A DNA stretch of 20,581 nt, from contig CAYQTO010000055.1 in NCBI GenBank assembly GCA_964420455.1, forward strand, positions 1 to 20,581, in the 5' to 3' direction. Numbering within the stretch: the stretch's first letter is position 1; each line of letters opens with the position of its first letter. The translations under genes were made by a program, and so were the position numbers. The notes under the pieces are model-generated. The model searched no databases, was not told the origin of the DNA, and worked only from the letters and a program-made list of their open reading frames with translations. Source of the DNA: CAYQTO01 sp964420455 (GTDB taxonomy: Bacteria > Sumerlaeota > Sumerlaeia > SLMS01). This document shows, one piece after another, positions 15,380-20,581 of the stretch.

Positions 15380-16557
15380 GGAGCGATCTCCAGGAGGGAT
15401 TCGTGGTCGTCCCAGCGGTTCCAGATTTCTTCCGCCAGGCCAAAACTGGTGGTCATGCCGTTGCCGGATGTGAAGGAGGCGACGCGGATGGTGGGATCGG
15501 GGGCGGCAAGGAACTCGGTCGCGCCCGGGAGGGTGTTATAGACGCCGTGCCAGCGTTCGGCGATTTCCCAGGTGGGGAGGTCGACGCGGGCGCGGAGGTA
15601 GTCGAGGATGAGGTCGTCGAACTCGGGTCGGTCGTAGGGGGTGATGTCGTCGCCATACTCGTGGTGGTCGCCGATGACGACCTCGTTGGCGCCGTTCTGC
15701 GAGGCCATGACATGGATGCCATGGCGTCTATAGGCAGGGAGTTCGCGATCGAGGCGTTCGCGGACCGCGTCGAGCGTGGGGCAAATTTCGAAGCAGGCGT
15801 AGTGGAGAAGGGTCAGGCCAAAGGCGAGCATGGTGCCGATGCGCCATCCGCCCGGCTGGGGGACCGTGCGCATCATCTGGAGCTTGCACCGGACGAGGCC
15901 GGCCCGGGCGAAGAGGTCGGGGAAGAGGATCTCAAAGTCGGACCCGGAGGCCACGAGGATGCGGCGCGCCTCGAGGCGGCCCCGGCTTGTATAGACGGTG
16001 CCGGGTTCGGCGTGGAGGGCGGTGGTGCCAAAGTGGAAGGCGACCCCGTGCTGCTCCGCGAGGAACGGCGGGAGGTCCCAGACGATGCGGCGGGGGTCGA
16101 CGCAGATTTCGGTGGGGCTGTGGAAGGCGCCGGTCAGGCCTTGGCGGCGGATGGCGGGAAAGCGCGCGATGACTTCCGTGGGGTCCAGGAATTCCCCGGT
16201 ATATCCATGGTCCGGGCCGAGGCGGGCGAACTCGCGGAGCACCTCCGCCTCGTCCTCCTGGAAGGCCGCGTGGAGGGAGCCACAGGGATCGTGCCAGAGG
16301 CCCGTCTCGGCGAGCATCTGGAGCCAGAGTTCCCGACTGCGGAGCGCGCGGGGAAGGACGACGCGGGGGGCCTGACCGACGGGCCAGACCATCCCAAAAT
16401 TCCGGATGGAGGCGCCCATGGCCCGCGGCGACCGCTCGATGACGGCAACGCGCCAGCCCGCCCGCGCGGCGGTCCATGCGGTCGCCAGCCCCAGGATCCC
16501 GCCACCCACAACGGCGAGGTCCGCGTTTCCAAGATGCGCCGAGAAGGGGGAGGTCAT
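15376..16557 (-). CDS. FAD-dependent oxidoreductase of the phosphonate-catabolism type (TIGR03364-like; PbfC/PbfD group)
   Basis: A 393-residue DAO-family flavoenzyme. The N-terminus has the dinucleotide-binding pattern VVGGGILGLATAWTAARAG with Glu41 closing the second strand. It is followed by 'GASIRNFGMVWPVGQ', which is characteristic of the phosphonate-associated subfamily. 'ASFTSGNGMTTSFGLAEEI' near the C-terminus is the second FAD contact region. Studied members oxidise 2-aminoethylphosphonate and its N-methyl form to phosphonoacetaldehyde, so this enzyme can replace the PhnW transaminase, which is absent here. The exact substrate cannot be read from the sequence. Start ATG 16557 overlaps the upstream phnE stop as ATGA, and the stop overlaps the downstream GTG start. 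Two odd points: it contains three copies of the TATAGAC motif, and one of them uses a rare AGA arginine codon. Confidence 0.88.
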   Translation of the reverse strand: MTSPFSAHLGNADLAVVGGGILGLATAWTAARAGWRVAVIERSPRAMGASIRNFGMVWPVGQAPRVVLPRALRSRELWLQMLAETGLWHDPCGSLHAAFQEDEAEVLREFARLGPDHGYTGEFLDPTEVIARFPAIRRQGLTGAFHSPTEICVDPRRIVWDLPPFLAEQHGVAFHFGTTALHAEPGTVYTSRGRLEARRILVASGSDFEILFPDLFARAGLVRCKLQMMRTVPQPGGWRIGTMLAFGLTLLHYACFEICPTLDAVRERLDRELPAYRRHGIHVMASQNGANEVVIGDHHEYGDDITPYDRPEFDDLILDYLRARVDLPTWEIAERWHGVYNTLPGATEFLAAPDPTIRVASFTSGNGMTTSFGLAEEIWNRWDDHESLLEIAP

Positions 16558-17432
16558 GAAGTGGCTTCCGCGGGTTCATTGCCAGAGGCGTGAATCAGGG
16601 GTGCGGTTGGGGGATTCACGAGGCGCGATCGGATTTTGGCCGAGAAGAAGTCGATGATGGCGACCGTCACGAGGAGGATCAGGAGGAGCGCGCCGACCTG
16701 GTCCCACAGGCGCGCATTCAACCGGTCCCAGATAATGTAGCCGATGCCCCCGGCGCCGAGGAAGCCGAGGATGGAGGAGGAGCGCACGTTGGACTCGAAG
16801 TAGTAGAGGCCGGTACTGAGGAGGACCGGCAGGACCTGAGGGAGGACGGCCCAGCGCTGGCGCTCGAACCAGGAGGCTCCGGACGCCTTCAGCCCCTCGG
16901 CCGGGTCCTCGTCGGTGTTCTCGATCGCCTCGGCAAAGAGCTTGGACAACTCGCCCACGTTGCTGATGGCGATGGCGAGGATCCCGCAGAACGGCCCGAG
17001 GCCGATGACCTGGATGAAAATCAGCGACCAGATGAGGACGTCTATACCACGGACGACGTCGAGGGAGCGACGGATGGAGAGGCGCAGGAGGAACTGGGTG
17101 ACGACGTTGCGGGCGCCGAGAAAGCCAAGGGGGACCGCGACAACGAAGGCGAGGGAGGTGCCAACGAGTGCCATGGCGAGGGTCTCGACCAAGGCGTAGC
17201 CCCATTCACGGACGGAGTAGCCGGGGTCATCGCCGAGGGAGGGGGGAATCATCTGAAGGGGGAGCGCCACCAGCCGCTGAAGCATGTCGACGAGGTTGCG
17301 TTCCGGGCGATCGATCAGGAGGAGACAGATGACTACCACAGCTGGAAGGGCGAGTCTGACAAGCACCGATTGAAGGTACCGGCGCCGGACGACCGACTCG
17401 AGCTCGTCGCGAGTGAGCGCTTCGCCGTTCAT
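16554..17432 (-). CDS. phnE: Phosphonate ABC transporter permease (second PhnE)
   Basis: A 292-residue inner-membrane permease. ATG 17432 (MNGEALTRDELE) is chosen because it forms an ATGA overlap with the stop of the preceding permease; the open frame extends further upstream with no membrane-protein character. About six hydrophobic segments are visible. The cytoplasmic coupling (EAA) loop reads 'AEGLKASGASWFERQRWAVLPQVLP', and the conserved late region is 'YYFESNVRSSSILGFLGAGGIGYIIWD', as in PhnE proteins. It probably pairs with the product of the upstream phnE as a heterodimer. One Ile codon is the rare ATA (17043-17045), inside a copy of the TATAGAC motif. Confidence 0.93.
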   Translation of the reverse strand: MNGEALTRDELESVVRRRYLQSVLVRLALPAVVVICLLLIDRPERNLVDMLQRLVALPLQMIPPSLGDDPGYSVREWGYALVETLAMALVGTSLAFVVAVPLGFLGARNVVTQFLLRLSIRRSLDVVRGIDVLIWSLIFIQVIGLGPFCGILAIAISNVGELSKLFAEAIENTDEDPAEGLKASGASWFERQRWAVLPQVLPVLLSTGLYYFESNVRSSSILGFLGAGGIGYIIWDRLNARLWDQVGALLLILLVTVAIIDFFSAKIRSRLVNPPTAPLIHASGNEPAEATS

Positions 17433-18301
17433 GCGCCGGCTCCCGTCATGACACGGCGGCGTGCGCGCTCGCTCAGGAAGTCGATCACCATCACCAGCAG
17501 GATGATCCAGACAACCACCGCGCTGACCGAGGTATACTGGAACTGGCGGATATACTGCATGAGGACGGTGCCAATGCCGCCAGCACCGACGAAGCCCATC
17601 ACCGTGGCCGTGCGCACGTTGATCTCGAAGCGCAGGAGTCCGTAGCTCAGGAAGTTCGGGAAGACCTGGGGAAGGAGCCCATAGCGTATCGTCTCGAACC
17701 ACGACGCGCCCGCCGAACGGACGCCGTCGAGGGTGGACGCGTCAATGTTCTCGTTCACTTCGGAGAAGAGCTTGCCGAGGGCGCCGGCGCTGTGGAGTGC
17801 CAAGGCGAGGATCCCCGCGGCCGGGCCGATGCCGAAGGCAAAGACGAAGATCATCGCGTAGATCAGGTCCGGGATCGTGCGAAAGATTTCGAGGAGGCGA
17901 CGCGAGCCGATGCATATCCAACGGCTGCGGACGAGATTGCGGGAAGCGGCAAAGCAAAGCAGCAGCCCCATGGTGAAGCCGAGGGCCGTTGCGAGGATTG
18001 CCATGATCACCGTATCGAGGAGCAGGCGCATCCACTTGGCGAAGCCCCACTGCCACTCCTGGATGTCGCCCCAGAAGTTTGCGAGGGTGATTTCCGGGAT
18101 CGTGTCCCCTACATAGGTAAAGAATCCGGGGATGCCTTCGATGAGGAGGACGATGTCGACCTCGCCCATCCAGCCGGCGGCCGCCAGGGCGACCAGAAAG
18201 ACGGCAATGGTGATGGCCGAGCGCAGGCGTTCGCGTTGGCGGTAGGCCGCGACTTGGGCGTGGAACTCCCCGGGAAGGATCGAGGGCGATGCGGAGGTCA
18301 T
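17429..18301 (-). CDS. phnE: Phosphonate ABC transporter permease (first PhnE)
   Basis: A 290-residue inner-membrane permease. The start ATG 18301 (MTSASPSILPGEF) lies 10 bases after the phnD stop; a longer open frame reaches into phnD but is unlikely to be used. A long first helix (residues about 28-47) is followed by an extracytoplasmic stretch containing 'NFWGDIQEWQWGF' and then five hydrophobic segments. The coupling loop 'LDGVRSAGASWFETIRYGLLPQVFP' and 'FEINVRTATVMGFVGAGGIGTVLMQ' are hallmark PhnE sequences. There is no clear ribosome-binding site, so it probably relies on coupling to phnD translation. Tandem phnE genes are common in phnCDEE operons. Confidence 0.93.
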   Translation of the reverse strand: MTSASPSILPGEFHAQVAAYRQRERLRSAITIAVFLVALAAAGWMGEVDIVLLIEGIPGFFTYVGDTIPEITLANFWGDIQEWQWGFAKWMRLLLDTVIMAILATALGFTMGLLLCFAASRNLVRSRWICIGSRRLLEIFRTIPDLIYAMIFVFAFGIGPAAGILALALHSAGALGKLFSEVNENIDASTLDGVRSAGASWFETIRYGLLPQVFPNFLSYGLLRFEINVRTATVMGFVGAGGIGTVLMQYIRQFQYTSVSAVVVWIILLVMVIDFLSERARRRVMTGAGA

Positions 18302-18311
18302 CGGCGTGCGG

Positions 18312-19208
18312 TCAGCTGCGCTGGTCCTCGAGCATCTGTTTGCGCATCTCGATGACATCGACATAGTGTTCGTGATTGGTCTCGAAATACTCGGCTATTT
18401 TGCCGTCGGTCAGGGCCTCCCACGCGGTGGGGTCGGCCTCCTGCAAGTCCATCAGCGCCCGGAGGACCGTTTGCTTCGTTTCCGGGTCGATGTCCTTGCG
18501 GATGGTCCATGGTTCGTTGGGGATCAGGGGCGACTTCCAGATGATGCGAACAGCGCCCTTCTCGATCATGCCTTTGTCTTCCATGCGCTGAATATTACCG
18601 AGCAATTCGTTGTTCCAGAAGGTGGTGGCGGCGTCGTAGTTGCCGTCGATGACGGCGAGGATGCCGTTCTCGTGATTTCCGGTAAGGCCGGTCCTGCTGA
18701 AGAAGGTATCGACGTCGATGCCTTGACGGCGGAAGTAGTAGTTGGGGACGAGAAAGCCGGAGGTGGAGTTGGGGTCGGGGAAGGCGAGGGAGTGGCCTTC
18801 GAGATCCTCAAGGGACTGGAAGCTGCTGTCGGCGCGGACGGCGACCACGCTGTGGTAGCCGTCGCTGCCGTCGAGGTCGCGATAGCTGACGATTGGCTCG
18901 ACGTTGCCTTCGGTGATTGTGTAGGCGAGGGCGTAGGCGGCGGGGCCAAGGAAGGCGAGGTCGACCTTGCCTGCGCGGAAGGCCTGCACGGTGCCAGCGT
19001 AGTCCGTGGCGATGTGCATGTCGACGGGGCGGCCGAGGCGCTCGGAAAGGTACGCCCGGAAACTGTCGAACCGCGCGATGCGGTCGCCCTGGTTCTCCTC
19101 GCTGACAACGCTGAAGGTGAACGTGTTGGCCCGGCTGGCCGGGGAGCCGCAGCCGGCAAGGCCGGCAACCGCGAGGAGCAAGACAAGGGTATAGACAAGG
19201 TGGTTCAT
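18312..19208 (-). CDS. phnD: Phosphonate ABC transporter substrate-binding lipoprotein
   Basis: A 298-residue periplasmic binding protein. It starts at ATG 19208, sharing ATGA with the phnC stop. The signal sequence MNHLVYTLVLLLAVAGLAGC ends in a lipobox (LAGC, Cys20), so it is anchored as a lipoprotein; many proteobacterial PhnD proteins are soluble instead. 'VVSEENQGDRIARFDSFRAYLSERLG', 'TDYAGTVQAFRAGKVDLAFLGPAAYALA' and 'FPDPNSTSGFLVPNYYF' are the canonical PhnD ligand-binding regions, where Ser/Thr and backbone groups hold the phosphonate. The ligand could be aminoethylphosphonate, given the catabolic genes on both sides; binding specificity is not readable. Confidence 0.95.
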   Translation of the reverse strand: MNHLVYTLVLLLAVAGLAGCGSPASRANTFTFSVVSEENQGDRIARFDSFRAYLSERLGRPVDMHIATDYAGTVQAFRAGKVDLAFLGPAAYALAYTITEGNVEPIVSYRDLDGSDGYHSVVAVRADSSFQSLEDLEGHSLAFPDPNSTSGFLVPNYYFRRQGIDVDTFFSRTGLTGNHENGILAVIDGNYDAATTFWNNELLGNIQRMEDKGMIEKGAVRIIWKSPLIPNEPWTIRKDIDPETKQTVLRALMDLQEADPTAWEALTDGKIAEYFETNHEHYVDVIEMRKQMLEDQRS

Positions 19209-20059
19209 GAGAGGGAGGCTTCCTGGGTGGGAGTGATGGAGGGCGTGGTGAGGGCTTCCTCTGTGGAGGCTTCCTTCGAGGAAGGACGCAGCCGGTGCGC
19301 TTCGTTGACGGAGCCGTAGAGGTATTCGAGGTTGGCGTCCGAGAGGTCTTCCGACGGGAGGTCGAAGAACACGCGGCCGCGCTTCATGCCGACAAGCCGC
19401 TGGCAGTACTGCTTCGCCGTGTCGACGTGATGGAGGTTGATCATCACGGTGAGACCCTCGGTGCGGTTGAGGTCGGCGATGAGGTTCATGACGATTTCGG
19501 CGCTGCGGGGGTCGAGGGCGGCAATGGGCTCGTCGGCGAGGAGGATGCGCGGGCGCTGCATGAGCGCGCGGGCGATGGCGACGCGCTGCTGCTGGCCGCC
19601 GGAGAGGTTTTCGACGCGGCGAAGGGCGAGGGGCGCCATGCCGACCCGTTCGAGGGCGTTGTAGGCCTCGTCGCGCTCCTCGCGGGTGAACCACATGGCG
19701 AGGGAGGCGAGGGGGTTCTTGCGCGACAGGGCGCCCACCAGCACGTTGGTCAGGACGTCGAGGCGGCGGACAAGGTTGAACTGCTGAAAGATCATGGCGC
19801 ATTCGGCGCGCCAGGCACGAAGGGCGCTCCCCCGTAGCTGGGTGACCTCGCGGTCGCCGGCGAGGATGCGCCCGGCGGTCGGCTCGATCATGCAGTTAAC
19901 CAGCCGCAGGAGGGTCGATTTGCCGGCGCCGGAGCTGCCGATAATGCCGATAAAGGCGCCGGGGGCGATCTCGAGGTTGACCGAGTCCACCGCGACCGTT
20001 TCCCCGAAGGTGCGGGTGAGTTCCTCAATGCGGAGGGGGTTGGTTTCGTCGGGGGGCAT
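19205..20059 (-). CDS. phnC: Phosphonate ABC transporter ATP-binding protein
   Basis: A 284-residue ATPase. ATG 20059 (MPPDETNPLRIEEL) fits the usual PhnC N-terminus; the frame stays open upstream to 20224, but that part has no family resemblance. Walker A is GSSGAGKST (41-49), the Q-loop is 'IFQQFNLVRRLDVLTNVLVGAL', the signature is LSGGQQQR (152-159), Walker B is ILLADEPIAALDP (172-184), and 'INLHHVDTA' holds the switch His. 'NLVRRLDVLTNVL' and 'ADEPIAALDP' are specific to PhnC. The C-terminus carries about 40 extra Ser/Thr/Glu-rich residues. No convincing Shine-Dalgarno sequence precedes the ATG, and an inverted repeat lies right there (20064-20077). Confidence 0.95.
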   Translation of the reverse strand: MPPDETNPLRIEELTRTFGETVAVDSVNLEIAPGAFIGIIGSSGAGKSTLLRLVNCMIEPTAGRILAGDREVTQLRGSALRAWRAECAMIFQQFNLVRRLDVLTNVLVGALSRKNPLASLAMWFTREERDEAYNALERVGMAPLALRRVENLSGGQQQRVAIARALMQRPRILLADEPIAALDPRSAEIVMNLIADLNRTEGLTVMINLHHVDTAKQYCQRLVGMKRGRVFFDLPSEDLSDANLEYLYGSVNEAHRLRPSSKEASTEEALTTPSITPTQEASLS

Positions 20060-20063
20060 GACG

Positions 20064-20077
20064 GTCAACAAGTTGAC
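20064..20077. promoter_or_regulatory. Inverted repeat GTCAAC-AA-GTTGAC next to the phnC start
   Basis: The 6-base arms GTCAAC (20064-20069) and GTTGAC (20072-20077) are separated by AA and lie four bases upstream of the phnC ATG. A short AT-containing dyad in such G+C-rich DNA could be a repressor site or a small hairpin hiding the ribosome-binding region. The rest of the 201-base gap (20060-20260) holds no credible gene. A weak minus-strand promoter-like pair exists (TTGTCA, complement of 20214-20219, then TATTCG, complement of 20193-20198, 15-base spacer). Confidence 0.3.
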
Positions 20078-20260
20078 AAGAGTGGCGCTTGGGTTACGTC
20101 GGGGTGGTCCGTCTGGAGCTTCGTCGGGATCAGCGTCGGGCGGTTGCGTCGCGCGTCTGTCTTTTGGATGGGGGATGTTTCCATAAGGCCTGCGAATATG
20201 ATGGCGGGTCGAGTGACAAGCCATTCAGGAAATGTTACCTTTTCGTGGCGGCCCGTCTGG

Positions 20261-20581
20261 TCAGGGCTTGATCGCCACCCGGAGGGCATCGCGTGAAAAG
20301 GCCGCGTGAAAGGCCTCCTGGATCCGATCGAGCGGAAAAACGGATTCGACGACCCCTTTGAAAAGGGGCGTGATGTCGGGACGGGCGAGGAAACGGAGGG
20401 AATGGCGGAGATCATCCGGGCGGTAATTGTGGATGCCGGAGATGGTGAGCATGCGGCGGCAGAAGGCCTCGGCGGGGATGGGGAAGGGGCCTGTGGGGAG
20501 GGTGGAGCCGGCGAGGAGGTAGCGGCCGCCGGTGCGGAGGGCCTCGATGCCGACAGGGTAGACGGCGGCGACGCCGGCGGC
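20261..20581 (-). CDS. Zinc-type alcohol dehydrogenase, phosphonate-catabolism-associated (C-terminal 106 residues)
   Basis: The frame is open from the right edge to a TGA at 20261-20263; the catalytic zinc domain and start lie outside. The visible part has the MDR-family end of the Rossmann fold ('VYPVGIEALRTGGRYLLAGSTLPTGPFPIPAE'), then 'CRRMLTISGIHNYRPDDLRHSLRFLA' and the usual C-terminal 'FPLDRIQEAFHAAFSRDALRVAIKP'. This pattern fits the alcohol dehydrogenases found beside phosphonate genes (TIGR03366-like). The role is not firmly established; reduction or oxidation of an aldehyde such as acetaldehyde is a reasonable guess. It lies upstream of phnC on the same strand with a 201-base gap. 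Confidence 0.8.
   Translation of the reverse strand, partial: AAGVAAVYPVGIEALRTGGRYLLAGSTLPTGPFPIPAEAFCRRMLTISGIHNYRPDDLRHSLRFLARPDITPLFKGVVESVFPLDRIQEAFHAAFSRDALRVAIKP

Larger units (their letters stand above)
185..19196. repeat. Dispersed over-represented motif GTCTATA(C)/(G)TATAGAC, 14 copies
   Basis: Exact octamer GTCTATAC on the plus strand: 185-192, 4020-4027, 5411-5418, 9746-9753, 17040-17047. Complement GTATAGAC: 2669-2676, 13810-13817, 14979-14986, 15989-15996, 19189-19196. Core heptamer only: 4611-4617 (TATAGAC, intergenic), 13604-13610 (GTCTATA), 15537-15543 (TATAGAC) and 15726-15732 (GTCTATA). The base outside the core (5' of TATAGAC) is G ten times, T twice, C twice and never A. 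The copies are not a transposon or tandem repeat; flanks are unrelated. Six copies cluster between 13604 and 15996. The function is unknown. Confidence 0.8.

Noticed and set aside
14570..15541. Plus-strand open frame opposite the GDPD-like gene
   Set aside because: Gly/Val/Glu-rich translation without recognisable features; the minus-strand protein has a signal peptide and catalytic motifs.
17433..17702. Upstream extension of the second phnE
   Set aside because: The extension is His/Arg/Pro-rich and lies wholly inside the first phnE; the ATGA overlap start at 17432 explains the gene.
20060..20224. Upstream extension of phnC
   Set aside because: The added residues are Pro/Arg/His-rich and unlike any PhnC N-terminus; the family match begins at ATG 20059.
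1..20581. CRISPR array, insertion sequence or phage genes
   Set aside because: No spaced direct repeats, transposase, integrase or phage structural proteins were seen in any frame.

Overview
The window is G+C-rich (about two thirds by eye) chromosomal DNA from a Gram-negative-type bacterium. It carries O-antigen/capsule-type assembly genes, many secreted proteins and a lipoprotein-anchored ABC binding protein. The prepilin-like protein, with its GFTLIELLIVVAIIAILAAI leader, 'NFLEAQ' motif and 'DMRTLATALEAYATDNNGRYP'-type neck, resembles those abundant in Sumerlaeota, Hydrogenedentota and PVC-group bacteria. That placement is inference; there is no rRNA or other marker here.

Left part (1-4430, + strand): the 3' end of an O-antigen ligase-like/TPR membrane protein, a BCCT-family transporter, a Wzt-type ABC ATPase with an unusually long C-terminus, and tRNA-Pro(UGG). 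The gap 4426-4894 may hold a structured RNA (potential pseudoknot, nested helix, strong terminator hairpin). It is followed by a 903-aa secreted beta-rich multidomain protein and a prepilin-like protein.

Middle (8495-14533, + strand): a tightly packed run in which two related secreted LamG-like/metallophosphatase proteins flank phnX (phosphonoacetaldehyde hydrolase) and a class III PLP enzyme that best fits the (R)-1-hydroxy-2-aminoethylphosphonate ammonia-lyase (PbfA) group. A textbook terminator ends this run inside the 3' coding end of the convergent operon.

Right part (20581-14552, - strand): a zinc alcohol dehydrogenase (partial) of the phosphonate-associated type, phnC, phnD, phnE, phnE, an FAD-dependent aminophosphonate oxidase-like protein, and a secreted glycerophosphodiesterase-like protein. 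From phnC to the last gene nearly every junction is a 4-base ATGA or GTGA overlap; phnD/phnE1 is the exception.

Together the two convergent operons look like a scavenging system for organic phosphonates. Secreted phospho(di)esterases may free head groups from lipids or glycans, and PhnCDE2 imports them. The FAD oxidase (from aminoethylphosphonate or N-methyl forms) and the PbfA-like enzyme (from the hydroxylated form) would both make phosphonoacetaldehyde, which PhnX cleaves to acetaldehyde and phosphate. No phnW transaminase is present.

The least expected signal is not a gene. The octamer GTCTATAC (either strand) occurs 10 times and its core GTCTATA 14 times in 20.6 kb, far above expectation for this base composition. 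It appears in different reading frames and forces rare codons (AGA, ATA), so it seems to be selected as DNA.
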